64,000 bases of DNA from Acinetobacter baumannii (GTDB taxonomy: Bacteria; Pseudomonadota; Gammaproteobacteria; Pseudomonadales; Moraxellaceae): contig NZ_JADVOP010000002.1 in assembly GCF_016508585.1 (NCBI RefSeq), positions 109,446-173,445 on the forward strand, in the 5' to 3' direction. The notes beneath the pieces were generated by a model, which was given only the letters and a program-made list of their open reading frames with translations, was not told the origin of the DNA and did no database searches. The position numbers and the translations under genes are program-made. Below, piece after piece: positions 1 through 9,591 of this stretch. Within the stretch, counting starts at the first letter, position 1, and each line of letters opens with the position of its first letter.

Positions 1-237
1 GCCACCAAAACACTCAGGAAGGTTGGGACATGCCGCCTCTTCACAGACCGTATGTAACTTTTGCGTACGCAAAGTGGTTTTTATACGTTGAACTTCATCA
101 GGTGCAGCCATTTTCACACGAATCCAATCCGGCTTTCGTGGTGCTTCAACCGTGGGAATAACTTTTACAGGTATACGAGCAACTTTTTCCGCGCCACGTA
201 ATTTGACACCCTGTTCTGGTTTACGGTTCTCTGACAT
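1..237 (-). CDS. lipA: Lipoyl synthase, N-terminal part (runs off window)
   Basis: Radical-SAM enzyme that inserts two sulfurs into octanoyl groups on lipoyl domains. Only the first 79 residues are in the window; the start is ATG at 237 ([10 protein letters not shown]...). The visible part ends with C65-X4-C70-X5-C76 ([12 protein letters not shown]), the N-terminal cysteine triplet that holds the auxiliary 4Fe-4S cluster in LipA. The CxxxCxxC radical-SAM motif would lie beyond the edge. It is divergent from sthA, with about 200 bp of shared promoter region. Identity rests on the cysteine pattern and the typical [10 protein letters not shown] segment before it. Confidence 0.93.
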   Translation of the reverse strand, partial: MSENRKPEQGVKLRGAEKVARIPVKVIPTVEAPRKPDWIRVKMAAPDEVQRIKTTLRTQKLHTVCEEAACPNLPECFGG

Positions 238-437
238 ATTCAACTTTTCCACTGTTTTCTACGGGGGAGATAAACCATTATAACGGAAATGCAAAACGAT
301 GGGGTAAAAACACTATTCATATACTAAATGTCGTTATCACAGAATATATGCATGGGAAATACAGAAAATTGTTTCGGTTTAGTTCATAATATCGCATGAG
401 AAAAGATATAGACTGAATTTAGTATAAGGAGCTTTGA
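238..437. promoter_or_regulatory. Divergent lipA/sthA promoter region
   Basis: About 200 bp between two divergent genes. It contains an 18-nt sequence at 326-343 (AAATGTCGTTATCACAGA) that recurs exactly at 29311-29328, upstream of the monomeric isocitrate dehydrogenase gene. A good Shine-Dalgarno AAGGAG lies at 426-431, just before sthA. No clear -35/-10 pair was assigned. Confidence 0.5.
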
Positions 438-1853
438 ATGCCACGTAAGAAAGAAGTCGTTAGTGGGAATTTTGTGAAATACGATGCAGTCGTACTTGGC
501 TCTGGTCCTGCTGGTGAAGGCGCGGCAATGAAGCTTGCTAAATCGGGTAAGCGTGTTGCAATTGTTGATATTCGCGAGCAACTCGGGGGTAACTGTACGC
601 ATGTGGGTACAATTCCAAGTAAAGCTTTGCGTCAAACAGTTTCAAGTATTATCCGTTACCAACGTGATCCAATGTTTAAGAAAGTGGGGGATTGGAAGCA
701 ATTCACCATGAAACAAGTATTGCGAAATGCACATAAAGTAATTCAACAGCAAGTCGATACACACTCACGCTTTTACGACCGCAACAACATTGATGTATTT
801 CATGGTCGTGCATATATTCAAGATAAAAATACTGTGATTATTTTCAGTGAAGATGGGGTAAAAGAAACCTTGGGTTTTAAACAGCTGGTTGTTGCGACGG
901 GTAGCCGTCCTTACCATCCACAGGGTTTAGATTTCAACCATCCTCGAGTATTTGATTCAGACAAAATTTTGGATCTTGATTTCACCATTCATAAGATTAT
1001 CATTTATGGTGCAGGTGTAATTGGCTGTGAATATGCGTCTATTTTCATTGGTTTGGACCACAAAGTTGATTTGATCAATACGCAACATCAATTATTGAGT
1101 TATCTCGATGATGAAATTGCCGATGCATTGTCATATCACTTGCGTGAACAAGGTGTATTGATCCGTCACAATGAGCAAATTGATCATTTGGAAACTTTTG
1201 ATGATCATGTCGTACTGTATTTACAAAGTGGCAAGAAGATTAAAGCTGATGCGATTCTTTGGTGTAATGGTCGTTCAGGAAATACCGATGGTCTAGGACT
1301 TGAGAATGTAGGTCTTACACCAAACAGCCGTGGTCAACTTGCAGTCAATGATCAATATCAAACCGAAGTTGAAAATGTTTATGCTGCGGGTGATGTCGTG
1401 GGTTGGCCATCACTTGCTTCTGCCGCATATGACCAAGGTCGCTGTGCAGGTTCAAACATGGCTGGTGAAAAAGATGTGAAGCCTGTAAAAGATATTCCAA
1501 CAGGTATTTATACAATTCCAGAAATTTCTTTCTTTGGTAAAACTGAAAGTCAGTTGACTGAAGAAAAAATTCCGTATGAAGTCGGTCAAGCGTCATTCCG
1601 TCACCTGGCTCGTGCACAAATTACAGGTGACACGGTAGGTGAGCTTAAAATTTTATTCCATCGTGATACCTTGGAACTGTTAGGCGTACACTGTTTTGGT
1701 AATAACGCTGCCGAAATTATCCATATTGGGCAAGCCGTGATGCAAAGCGGTAACAATACCATTAAGTATTTTGTTGAAACCACCTTTAACTATCCGACAA
1801 TGGCGGAAGCTTATCGTGTTGCAACATTGAATGGTATGAATCGACTGTTTTAA
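438..1853 (+). CDS. sthA: Soluble pyridine nucleotide transhydrogenase (Si-specific)
   Basis: Cytosolic FAD flavoprotein that moves hydride between NADPH and NAD+, usually to drain excess NADPH. The 471 residues match the family length (about 465). An FAD dinucleotide fold sits at residues 18-30 ([13 protein letters not shown]), the [16 protein letters not shown] segment at about 51-65 has only one of the two redox cysteines of lipoamide dehydrogenases (as in SthA), and a second Rossmann motif ([11 protein letters not shown]) lies near 190. The C-terminal dimerisation domain is complete. AAGGAG is well placed before the ATG. The single-cysteine active site separates it from Lpd and glutathione reductase. 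Confidence 0.95.
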   Translation: MPRKKEVVSGNFVKYDAVVLGSGPAGEGAAMKLAKSGKRVAIVDIREQLGGNCTHVGTIPSKALRQTVSSIIRYQRDPMFKKVGDWKQFTMKQVLRNAHKVIQQQVDTHSRFYDRNNIDVFHGRAYIQDKNTVIIFSEDGVKETLGFKQLVVATGSRPYHPQGLDFNHPRVFDSDKILDLDFTIHKIIIYGAGVIGCEYASIFIGLDHKVDLINTQHQLLSYLDDEIADALSYHLREQGVLIRHNEQIDHLETFDDHVVLYLQSGKKIKADAILWCNGRSGNTDGLGLENVGLTPNSRGQLAVNDQYQTEVENVYAAGDVVGWPSLASAAYDQGRCAGSNMAGEKDVKPVKDIPTGIYTIPEISFFGKTESQLTEEKIPYEVGQASFRHLARAQITGDTVGELKILFHRDTLELLGVHCFGNNAAEIIHIGQAVMQSGNNTIKYFVETTFNYPTMAEAYRVATLNGMNRLF

Positions 1854-1901
1854 TCAAAAATGTTGATGCCAAATCTATTTAGAGCATCAACATTGCATAA
1901 T

Positions 1902-1940
1902 AAAAAAGCCTTTCCCATCAACAGGGGAAAGGCTTTTTTT
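1902..1940. terminator. Bidirectional terminator between sthA and mgtA
   Basis: GCCTTTCCC (1908-1916) pairs with GGGAAAGGC (1925-1933). There is an A-run before the stem and a T-run after it, so it serves both convergent genes. A separate perfect 11-bp inverted repeat (1859-1869/1884-1894) sits just after the sthA stop without a T-run. Confidence 0.9.
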
Positions 1941-1955
1941 CAACCCATGTAAATT

Positions 1956-4712
1956 TTATTGCCAACCATATCGACGAATGTATATTGTTTTAATCCACTG
2001 TGTTAAACACATATAGGCAATTAAAATAAATGGGAGATAGAAGAAATAGCTCAGTGGCAATGCTTCCAGTTTTAAATAACTTGCCAATGGTCCCATTGGC
2101 AAGAATATGCCTATACACATAATGATTGCGGTCATGACCAATAAAGGTGTTGCGGCACGGCTTTGAATAAATGGAACTTTGGCTGTACGGATCATATGCA
2201 CGATCAGTGTTTGAGTGAGTAGCCCCACCACGAACCAGCCTGATTGGAATAAAGTTTGCTGTGCTGGCGTGTTTGCTGAAAAAACAAACCACATCAGGGC
2301 AAAGGTTAAAATATCAAAAATCGAGCTGATTGGTCCAAACACGATCATGAAACGACCCACTTCACTAGGCTGCCAACGTTGGGGTTGAGCAATCAGTTCA
2401 TCATCTACATGGTCAAATGGAATAGCGATCTGGGAAATATCGTAAAGTAGATTTTGAATCAGTAGGTGAATCGGCAGCATCGGTAAGAACGGGATAAAGG
2501 CACTGGCAACCAACACAGAAAAAACATTGCCAAAATTGGAGCTGGCGGTCATTTTGATGTACTTCAGCATATTGGCAAAAGTTCTACGACCTTCAATCAC
2601 GCCTTTTTCCAAGACCATTAAGCTTTTTTCAAGTAGGATCAAATCTGCAGATTCTTTGGCAATATCCACTGCGGTATCCACAGAAATTCCAATATCGGCT
2701 GCACGAATCGCTGCCGCATCATTAATCCCGTCACCCAAAAAGCCGACCACATGCCCATTGGCTTTAAGCTGCTCTACAATACGCTCTTTATGAACAGGAC
2801 TGAGTTTGGCGAATATATCATAGTGCTCGACAGCTTCTTTCAGTTGTTTGTCCGACAGGGTTTCAATAATGCCGCCAAGTAAAATGCGTTCACATTGAAT
2901 ACCAATTTCACGACACACTTTTTGCGTGACAAATTCATTATCACCAGTCAATACTTTTACTGCGACACCATGCGCATGTAAGCTTTTTACTGCTGCCATG
3001 GCTGATTCTTTCGGTGGATCTAAAAAGGCAACATAGCCAATTAAAATCAGATCACTTTCATCGGCTACAGAAAAATTTTCTTGTGTAGTGGGAAATTCAC
3101 GATAAGCCACAGCCACTACACGCAAACCATCTTGGTTATAACTTTGGGTAAGTGTTTCAATTGCAGTCTGTTTTTGTGTGGTTAACGCTTCTACTTTGCC
3201 ATCAATTTCAACATAACGACAAACTTTGAGCATTTCCTCAACAGCACCTTTGGTAATCATGCGGACTTTGTCTTGTGGTGTTTTCACCACGACAGACATG
3301 CGACGGCGATCAAAATCAAAAGGTACTTCATCTAATTTTTTAAAACGTAACTTTTGTGTTTTGATCTCTGGGTCAACAGCTTCTAATACAGCAACATCAA
3401 GCAGATTTTTCAATCCGGTTTGATAGTAACTGTTTAAAAATGCCTGCATTAAAACATAGTGCGAGGTTTGACCGAGTATATCGACATGTTGTGATAGAAA
3501 GATTTTGTCCTGAGTTAATGTTCCTGTCTTATCCGTACACAATACATCCATTGCACCAAAGTTCTGAATGGCATCCAGACGTTTAACAATGACTTTCTTT
3601 TTAGATAAAAACACTGCACCTTTTGCTAAAGTTGAGGTAACAATCATCGGCAACATTTCAGGTGTTAAGCCGACTGCAACGGATAATGCGAACAAGAAAG
3701 CCTCTGTCCAATCACCTTTGGTAAACCCATTGATAAACAGTACAACAGGTGCCATGACCAACATAAAGCGGATCAATAACCAACTGACTTTATTTACACC
3801 CATTTGAAAAGAGGTTGTGCCTCGATCTGTCGCTGTTACTCGATGAGCCAAAGCCCCAAAATATGTGTGTATTCCTGTGCTTACAACCATGGCATGTGCT
3901 GAACCTGAAACTACATTGGTTCCCATAAATACAATATTTTCGAGTTCCAAAGCATTGCTTTGCTGAAGGTTTGTTTGCACAGGAAATTTTTCTACAGGCA
4001 TAGATTCACCTGTCATTGCCGCTTGAGAAACAAAGAGATCTTTGGCAGTGAGAATTCGGCAATCGGCAGGAATCATGTCTCCTGCAGAGAGCAAAATAAT
4101 ATCACCCGGAACCAAATATTGAATTGGCATTTCAAATTGAGAGTTTTTTTGATTTTTAACATCAATGCCATAGCGTTGTTGCATCAGCACCAGATCATCA
4201 TAACTGAGTTGATCTCTTAAAACGGTTGCGGTATTGCTCACCATTGCTTTTAAGGCATCTGCTGCTTGGTTTGATTTGGATTCTTGCCAGTAGCGAAGCA
4301 GGGTGGAAAGAATCACCATCACACTGATAATACATGTGCCTGTCAAATCATCAGTAAGAAATGCCACCAGTGCTAAAAGACTCAATAGAATATTGAAAGG
4401 ATTACGGTAGCAATACCAAAGGTGCTGCCACCACATCAGCGGCTTTTCATGAGAAATCTCATTCAAACCTATGATCTTTTGTTGGGCACTTGCTTGTTGC
4501 TCGGTTAAACCTGCTTCTGAACTGTTAAATTTGTTGAGCAGTTGTGCTGAGTCCAATTTGGCTGCCTTGACCAATCGGGTAGATAAAGTTTTGCTGATTT
4601 CTTGTGCATAACTGGATTGATGCAATTCTTTAAAAGATTGACTGCGTCCAAAGAAACGCATGAGATGAAATCTTTTGAGAAAAGTGGTAAATAGTTTGTG
4701 CCAGAGTTTCAT
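1956..4712 (-). CDS. mgtA: Magnesium-transporting P-type ATPase (MgtA/MgtB type)
   Basis: Inner-membrane P-type (P3B) ATPase that imports Mg2+. It is 918 residues, close to E. coli MgtA (about 900). Visible landmarks in order: N-terminal cation-ATPase domain, first membrane pairs around 100-135, the TGES actuator loop near 234, phosphorylation motif DKTGTLT with the Asp near 392, the GDGIND hinge near 660, then six C-terminal membrane spans. The upstream gene on the same strand encodes an outer-membrane protein 94 bp away; both probably share the promoter and structured leader at 5503-5771, which would be a natural place for Mg2+ control. Substrate is inferred from family resemblance. Confidence 0.92.
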   Translation of the reverse strand: MKLWHKLFTTFLKRFHLMRFFGRSQSFKELHQSSYAQEISKTLSTRLVKAAKLDSAQLLNKFNSSEAGLTEQQASAQQKIIGLNEISHEKPLMWWQHLWYCYRNPFNILLSLLALVAFLTDDLTGTCIISVMVILSTLLRYWQESKSNQAADALKAMVSNTATVLRDQLSYDDLVLMQQRYGIDVKNQKNSQFEMPIQYLVPGDIILLSAGDMIPADCRILTAKDLFVSQAAMTGESMPVEKFPVQTNLQQSNALELENIVFMGTNVVSGSAHAMVVSTGIHTYFGALAHRVTATDRGTTSFQMGVNKVSWLLIRFMLVMAPVVLFINGFTKGDWTEAFLFALSVAVGLTPEMLPMIVTSTLAKGAVFLSKKKVIVKRLDAIQNFGAMDVLCTDKTGTLTQDKIFLSQHVDILGQTSHYVLMQAFLNSYYQTGLKNLLDVAVLEAVDPEIKTQKLRFKKLDEVPFDFDRRRMSVVVKTPQDKVRMITKGAVEEMLKVCRYVEIDGKVEALTTQKQTAIETLTQSYNQDGLRVVAVAYREFPTTQENFSVADESDLILIGYVAFLDPPKESAMAAVKSLHAHGVAVKVLTGDNEFVTQKVCREIGIQCERILLGGIIETLSDKQLKEAVEHYDIFAKLSPVHKERIVEQLKANGHVVGFLGDGINDAAAIRAADIGISVDTAVDIAKESADLILLEKSLMVLEKGVIEGRRTFANMLKYIKMTASSNFGNVFSVLVASAFIPFLPMLPIHLLIQNLLYDISQIAIPFDHVDDELIAQPQRWQPSEVGRFMIVFGPISSIFDILTFALMWFVFSANTPAQQTLFQSGWFVVGLLTQTLIVHMIRTAKVPFIQSRAATPLLVMTAIIMCIGIFLPMGPLASYLKLEALPLSYFFYLPFILIAYMCLTQWIKTIYIRRYGWQ

Positions 4713-4806
4713 GTTGAAGTCCTCTTTTTTTAGGCGTGCAAAGGCTCTGACCTTATGATCGAAATAAAGCCGATTTGAAAAATAATTTATAAAATAGAGC
4801 GGGGAA

Positions 4807-5502
4807 TTAAGGTGTGTAACTTAATCCGAGTCCAAACCATCTCTGTCGGAAGGCATTGAAACGATCACCGAAAGTCGCTTCGAATGTTAAGATGTTTGGG
4901 ATCAGGCTATAGTGGGCAGCGGTCTGAAAAAAAGGCGAATCACGATCTTGATTATAGGTTTCTGCGCTTAAAGCCCAGCGATCGTTTAGCGAATAATGTG
5001 TAGCAATTCCCCAACGAATGAAATGTGAATGATCATGCGCATATTGGTAACCCAAGTTAGTATCTACTGCTATGCGCGGAGATAAATTAAAACTCATGGG
5101 TAGATTGAAAAACCAATCTAAATCTGAAGAATGCTGAGACTGTTCATCTTGTGATAGCATCAGGCTACTTGCAACGCCCCAGAAATGATCCATGGGTTTT
5201 AATACGGTTTTTGCTTGAGCTGAAAAACCATGTACATTATCAATATCTTTCGACGCATGATATCCCACTGAAAGTTCTAGATTTTCAGAAAAGTTACATG
5301 CTGGTGCAACTTGATATGACCATGTACCTGCTGTGCTATGTGAATAAGCACTTTCCAATTGGCAGCGGTGAGCTGCTGTAATAGATGCATCATCCGTATT
5401 TAAAAGCGGATCGGCTTTGCTTTTTTGAGCAAGCACAACGAATCCACAGAGTAAAAATACACTGATTGCACAATACCATTGAATGGAAGCATGTAAAAAC
5501 AT
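4807..5502 (-). CDS. Predicted outer-membrane beta-barrel protein
   Basis: 231 residues with a signal peptide (hydrophobic residues about 9-25, likely cleavage near QKSKA-DP). The mature protein alternates polar and aromatic residues as in beta strands, and it has the DDASIT...CQLE...PACNF pattern seen in Acinetobacter transporter-like barrels related to the MetA-pathway (phenol degradation) family. No specific substrate can be read. A strong GGGGAG ribosome site sits 6 nt before the ATG. It lies upstream of mgtA in the same direction with no clear terminator in the 94-bp gap, so co-transcription is likely. Confidence 0.7.
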   Translation of the reverse strand: MFLHASIQWYCAISVFLLCGFVVLAQKSKADPLLNTDDASITAAHRCQLESAYSHSTAGTWSYQVAPACNFSENLELSVGYHASKDIDNVHGFSAQAKTVLKPMDHFWGVASSLMLSQDEQSQHSSDLDWFFNLPMSFNLSPRIAVDTNLGYQYAHDHSHFIRWGIATHYSLNDRWALSAETYNQDRDSPFFQTAAHYSLIPNILTFEATFGDRFNAFRQRWFGLGLSYTP

Positions 5503-5743
5503 CGGCTTCTCCCCATTTTTAGGTGAGAAACTAAACGGGTTGTAGTCAACACATTAAATTTTTGCTGATATGTAAAAATTTTATAGAGGGGGATTGAATT
5601 ATAATTTTTCAAAGCTATCTCGTTGCAAGATAGCCGACCTAATAGGCTATATTGCTCAGTATTCGCTTTGGTTTAAAAGATAATTAAACCCGAACCTCGA
5701 ACAACTTCCCATTTAGGATCTCCATTGAATAAACTCAACGGCA
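5503..5743 (-). promoter_or_regulatory. Structured 5' leader upstream of outer-membrane protein/mgtA
   Basis: About 235 nt of untranslated leader, read on the minus strand. Hairpin 1 pairs 5645-5650 (ATAGCC on the minus strand) with 5630-5635 (GGCTAT). Hairpin 2 pairs 5628-5634 with 5614-5620 (GCTATCT/AGATAGC). They share bases 5630-5634 and cannot form together. A further hairpin (5684-5690/5670-5676) lies upstream. A 13-codon ORF (MEILNGKLFEVRV) starts inside the leader. The ribosome site GGGGAG can pair imperfectly with CTCACC just upstream. This is an attenuator-like layout; I could not match it to the M-box or another known Mg2+ leader. Confidence 0.4.
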
Positions 5744-5771
5744 TTATAGTGCAAGTGTTTGGATTAACAAG
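5744..5771 (-). promoter_or_regulatory. Probable sigma-70 promoter for outer-membrane protein/mgtA
   Basis: On the minus strand TTGTTA (5766-5771) and a consensus TATAAT (5744-5749) are separated by 16 bp. Transcription would start near 5737 and give the leader described above. Confidence 0.65.
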
Positions 5772-6055
5772 TCATATTTGATGAATTTTTTATTATAAAT
5801 TTAAATTTAACAATCAATACTTTGTAAATAAATGACTTAGCTTATTTTTTATTTTACGGATATGGTGCTTAGGAGGATTGGATTTTAAATTTTTACTCAT
5901 TTTTTTATGTTTAAGAGTTAAAAGTCTGAATTATCCCAAAGTGCTTAACAGTTTTTCTTGAGCTGCCTACTTTTTAGAAATTTGATCTATGAACAACATA
6001 GTTTTAATAGGTTCAAAGGTTTATCATAGCTTCAGTTCAATATGTGGATAATGTT
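5772..6055. other. AT-rich intergenic region upstream of pdxB
   Basis: A stretch of low-G+C DNA between the divergent mgtA-side promoter and pdxB. I see no convincing gene or RNA. It must contain the pdxB promoter, but no pair of boxes stands out. Confidence 0.5.
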
Positions 6056-7123
6056 ATGAAAATTGTTGCAGATGAAAATCTAGCATTTACTGAATATTTC
6101 TTTTCAGAATTCGGAGAAATTCATCAGGCAGCAGGGCGCACTCTTAACCACGACAATGTTAAAGATGCGGATGCTTTATTGATTCGATCGGTCACAAAAG
6201 TCAATGAGCAGTTGATTGCACAGACTGCATTAAAATTTGTAGGCAGTGCGACGATCGGCACAGATCATTTAGATATTCAAGCTTTAGAAAAACATCAAAT
6301 TACTTGGTCGAATGCAGCAGGCTGTAACGCACAAGCTGTTGCTGAATATGTCATCACCGCTTTGTTGCATCTTCATCCAGAATTTTTGGATGCAGGAAAA
6401 CACTTTACTTTAGGAATTGTGGGTTTAGGTAATGTGGGGACGCGTTTAGCTTACATGGCGCAATTATTGGGCTGGAATGTGATCGGCTATGATCCTTTTA
6501 TGCAGCATGACAGCATTAGACATGTTGAACTTGAAGAATTACTGAAGAATTCCAATGCTGTGACCCTGCATGTACCCATAACCCACACAGGGCAATATCC
6601 AACACATCATTTGATCAACGCTGAAAGATTGGCGATGATGTCTCCTGAAACAATTCTCATCAATTCTGCGCGTGGTGCCGTGGTTGAAGAGGCGGCATTG
6701 ATTGCAGATATTTTAACGACCCGACGTAAAGTTGTGTTAGATGTATTTGAACATGAGCCTGAAATTTCACAACGCTTACTTGATTTAATTACTCTCGTGA
6801 CACCACATATTGCAGGATATAGTTTAGAAGGTAAGGCTAGAGGAACGCAGATGGTCTATGAGGCGTTCTGTAAACGCTTCGAATACTTAAATCATAAAAA
6901 GTTTGAATCACAATTGCCTGCCTGTGAACAATACTTCTATGGCAATAGTATTAAACAGACCCTAAAAAACTATTTGACTGAAATCTATAATATTCAACGT
7001 GATGATGACAATTTGCGTGACTGCCTAAAAGATGGAAAAGTGGATCAAAAAGCATTTGATTTTCTCCGTAAAAGCTATCCCCTACGCCGTGAATGGTCTG
7101 CTCATGGAGGTCCAAAAGCATGA
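6056..7123 (+). CDS. pdxB: Erythronate-4-phosphate dehydrogenase
   Basis: NAD-dependent enzyme of the DXP-dependent pyridoxal-5'-phosphate pathway, oxidising 4-phosphoerythronate. I start it at ATG 6056 (MKIVADENLAF, 355 aa), which aligns with the conserved family N-terminus; an upstream in-frame GTG at 6044 is less likely. Features: 2-hydroxyacid dehydrogenase fold with GLGNVGTRLA near 122-131, catalytic Arg in INSARGAVVEEA, Glu in FEHEPE, His in TPHIAGYSLEGKA, then the PdxB dimerisation domain. The stop TGA overlaps the ATG of epmA, so the two are translationally coupled. Confidence 0.94.
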   Translation: MKIVADENLAFTEYFFSEFGEIHQAAGRTLNHDNVKDADALLIRSVTKVNEQLIAQTALKFVGSATIGTDHLDIQALEKHQITWSNAAGCNAQAVAEYVITALLHLHPEFLDAGKHFTLGIVGLGNVGTRLAYMAQLLGWNVIGYDPFMQHDSIRHVELEELLKNSNAVTLHVPITHTGQYPTHHLINAERLAMMSPETILINSARGAVVEEAALIADILTTRRKVVLDVFEHEPEISQRLLDLITLVTPHIAGYSLEGKARGTQMVYEAFCKRFEYLNHKKFESQLPACEQYFYGNSIKQTLKNYLTEIYNIQRDDDNLRDCLKDGKVDQKAFDFLRKSYPLRREWSAHGGPKA

Positions 7124-8094
7124 CGATTAACTTTAAACCGACTTGTGATATTCATGCATTGAAAGCACGTGCAAACATGTATCGGCAAATTCGTCATTTT
7201 TTTGAGCAACGGAATGTTTTGGAAGTTGAAACACCCATCTTGTCGCAAGCGGGTGTCACAGATGTTCATTTGGCTTCAATACAGGTACAACGCCATCTAC
7301 AGGGGAAAATGCAAACACATTATTTACAGACCTCTCCTGAATTTGCGATGAAGCGTTTATTGGCAAGTGGCAGTGGCTCAATTTATCAAATTTGCAAAGT
7401 GTTTCGTGATGATGAGCATGGTCGTAAACACAACAGTGAATTTACCATGCTGGAGTGGTATCGCCCGCACTTTAGTTTAAAAGACTTGATGTTTGAAGTG
7501 ACAGACCTGTTAAATGTTGTTTTGGCTGAACGTTTTGCTGATGTCCGTCCGACAGTCTTGAGTTATAAACACGCATTTATTGATCGTTTAGATTTAAATC
7601 CACTTAAGGCAACTTTATCAGAACTCAAAGATGCAGCCCATCGAGTCGGGTTAAATCTGGATTTGGGTGATGACCGTTTGGCATATATGGATTTGTTATT
7701 TTCACATCTGGTTGAACCGAGTTTAGGCTTTGATACACCCGTATTTTTAACTGATTTCCCACCAGAATTGGCATCATTGGCAAAGACTAGAATTGATGAA
7801 GATGGTGAGTTGGTTGCTGCACGTTTTGAGCTGTATATCGAAGGACTTGAGCTTGCCAATGCCTATGATGAATTGATTGATGCAGAGATTTTACGAAGCC
7901 GTTTTCAAGCAGATAATGCTGAGCGTGAAAAACTCGGTTTACATGTGATGCCTGTCGATGAGTATTTACTGGCGGCTTTGCCGAATATGTCGGAGTGTGC
8001 AGGGATAGCGTTGGGGATTGACCGCCTATTGATGGTGGTGATGAACCAAATAAAACTGGAAAAGGTGATTACATTTCCTGCGGATGTATCTTAA
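7120..8094 (+). CDS. epmA: Elongation factor P beta-lysine ligase
   Basis: Lysyl-tRNA-synthetase paralogue (also PoxA/GenX/YjeA) that attaches (R)-beta-lysine to a conserved lysine of EF-P, helping ribosomes through polyproline. At 324 residues it is a class II synthetase catalytic core without the anticodon domain, as in E. coli EpmA (325). Motif 2 is visible as FRDDEHGRKHNSEFTMLEW and motif 3 as GIALGIDRLLM. The start is the ATG at 7120 that overlaps the pdxB stop, with GGAGG at 7106-7110; an earlier in-frame ATG at 7093 lies inside pdxB and is rejected. Confidence 0.94.
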   Translation: MTINFKPTCDIHALKARANMYRQIRHFFEQRNVLEVETPILSQAGVTDVHLASIQVQRHLQGKMQTHYLQTSPEFAMKRLLASGSGSIYQICKVFRDDEHGRKHNSEFTMLEWYRPHFSLKDLMFEVTDLLNVVLAERFADVRPTVLSYKHAFIDRLDLNPLKATLSELKDAAHRVGLNLDLGDDRLAYMDLLFSHLVEPSLGFDTPVFLTDFPPELASLAKTRIDEDGELVAARFELYIEGLELANAYDELIDAEILRSRFQADNAEREKLGLHVMPVDEYLLAALPNMSECAGIALGIDRLLMVVMNQIKLEKVITFPADVS

Positions 8095-8103
8095 AAGTAT
8101 TTT

Positions 8104-8140
8104 TTCACCTATTGTTCATGTTGTTCGGGCAATAGGTGAA
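8104..8140. repeat. Inverted repeat downstream of epmA
   Basis: TTCACCTATTG (8104-8114) is perfectly complementary to CAATAGGTGAA (8130-8140). There is no downstream T-run, so it may act as a transcript-end stabiliser rather than a terminator. Confidence 0.5.
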
Positions 8141-8214
8141 TATATTGAATGGTCATATTCATTTTACAGGCAACAATATTAATTGTTTCAGGTTTTAGAG
8201 TCGTCCATGAATAA

Positions 8215-8245
8215 AAAACCTCTCACGCTGAGAGGTTTTTTTTAA
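8215..8245. terminator. Bidirectional terminator between epmA and cca
   Basis: AAAACCTCTCA (8215-8225), loop CGC, TGAGAGGTTTT (8229-8239), with a T-run after and an A-run before. It suits both converging genes. Confidence 0.9.
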
Positions 8246-9483
8246 ACTGTATGATGATGATGACCTGATTGATGTTTTAAGTTTGCAATCGCATCGATAC
8301 GCTTTTGAATCAGCATCTCACCAATATCCGCGCCTTGAACCTCTGGTGGTAAGTCTGAGGCTTTGATGCCCCGTACAGTTTTCATGGCATCCAAAAGGTA
8401 ATTGGCTTGCGGGTATTCACGATCTTCTAAACCCAAGCGACCTTTTGCATCACATTCACAGGCTTGCACAAATGCCTCAACACGCTCAGGACGGCGCAAT
8501 ACATCTAAACGTTGTAGTAAACGCCATAATGTACCTGCTTTTAAAGTAAAGGCTTGATGGCATTTTAAATGCTCTTTACATACAGCAAGCGCCAGTTGTT
8601 TGGTTTGGGTCGGTACACGTAAACGATTACATACTGCTGTAACAGGTTGAATACCACGTTCTTCGTGCATGATATGACGCGGAAGCTCATCTTTAGGCGT
8701 GAGGGCTTTCCCTAAGTCGTGAACCAGTACAGCAAAGCGCACATCTAAAGCGTATTGGGCTTTGCAAGCTTGTCGCAGAGACATGAGGGTATGAATGCCA
8801 CAGTCAATTTCTGGATGGTATTCAGGTCGTTGCGGTACGCCAAAAAGTGCATCAATTTCCGGAAATAGAACTTTTAAAGCACCACACTCACGTAATACTT
8901 CAAAATAAACATCGGCATGATCTTCCATTAAAGCGCGTGAGGTTTCTTTCCAGACCCGTTCTGGTGTTAAGGCTTGCAACTCACCAGATTCAGCCAGTTG
9001 GCGCATGAGTGCAATGGTTTCATCGGCTATACGGAAACCGTATTGCGCATATCGGGCAGCAAAACGTGCAACACGGAGCACACGCAAAGGGTCCTCTGCA
9101 AAAGCACTGGAAACATGACGTAAAATTTTATGCTCTAAATCATCCTGCCCGTGATAGGGATCATAGACTTGACCGGCATCGTCCATTGCCATGGCATTGA
9201 TGGTCAGATCGCGACGAATCAAATCTTCTTCTAAAGTGACGGCAGGATCGGTAAAAAATTCAAAGCCATGATATCCATGTCCCGACTTACGTTCAGTACG
9301 TGCGAGTGCATATTCTTCTTTTGTTTCTGGGTGTAAAAACACAGGGAAATCTTTTCCCACAGGTTGGTAACCTTGGGCAAGAAGTTGTTCTGGTGTTGCA
9401 CCAACCACAACATAATCTTTTTCGTGATAGGGATGTCCGAGTAAATGATCTCTAACGGCACCGCCTACTAAATAAACTTGCAT
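8242..9483 (-). CDS. cca: Multifunctional CCA tRNA nucleotidyltransferase
   Basis: Adds or repairs the 3'-CCA of tRNAs without a template. Start chosen at ATG 9483 ([16 protein letters not shown], 413 aa; E. coli Cca is 412). The nucleotidyltransferase head shows GGAVRD (8-13), the metal motif EKDYVVVG and [12 protein letters not shown]; a C-terminal HD domain (VLVHDLGKA) fits the bacterial phosphohydrolase type. The protein ends with a natural run of four histidines. Its ribosome site AGAGG lies inside the 3' arm of the maeB terminator hairpin, so expression on read-through transcripts should be limited. Confidence 0.94.
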   Translation of the reverse strand: MQVYLVGGAVRDHLLGHPYHEKDYVVVGATPEQLLAQGYQPVGKDFPVFLHPETKEEYALARTERKSGHGYHGFEFFTDPAVTLEEDLIRRDLTINAMAMDDAGQVYDPYHGQDDLEHKILRHVSSAFAEDPLRVLRVARFAARYAQYGFRIADETIALMRQLAESGELQALTPERVWKETSRALMEDHADVYFEVLRECGALKVLFPEIDALFGVPQRPEYHPEIDCGIHTLMSLRQACKAQYALDVRFAVLVHDLGKALTPKDELPRHIMHEERGIQPVTAVCNRLRVPTQTKQLALAVCKEHLKCHQAFTLKAGTLWRLLQRLDVLRRPERVEAFVQACECDAKGRLGLEDREYPQANYLLDAMKTVRGIKASDLPPEVQGADIGEMLIQKRIDAIANLKHQSGHHHHTV

Positions 9484-9484
9484 G

Positions 9485-9531
9485 AAAAAACCTCTATTCT
9501 TGATGCCATCATGCAACAGAATAGAGGTTTT
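9485..9531 (-). terminator. maeB terminator overlapping the cca ribosome site
   Basis: A perfect 14-bp inverted repeat, AAAACCTCTATTCT (9487-9500) with its complement at 9518-9531 and a 17-nt loop. On the minus strand the second arm runs into TTTTTT that directly precedes the cca ATG. AGAGG of that arm is also the only visible Shine-Dalgarno of cca. Confidence 0.85.
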
Positions 9532-9591
9532 CTCAAGTACAGAACTTGAGTTGCTTGACTAAAGTTCCTTGGGATTCACGACACAGCTCAA

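Noticed and set aside
5400..5612. 70-residue minus-strand frame over the outer-membrane protein start
   Set aside because: It overlaps the real gene in another frame and lies mostly in the structured leader; no protein features.
5503..5743. M-box or yybP-ykoY riboswitch before the mgtA-side operon
   Set aside because: GGGGAGAAGCC near the start codon recalls one loop of yybP-ykoY, but the rest of either consensus is missing.
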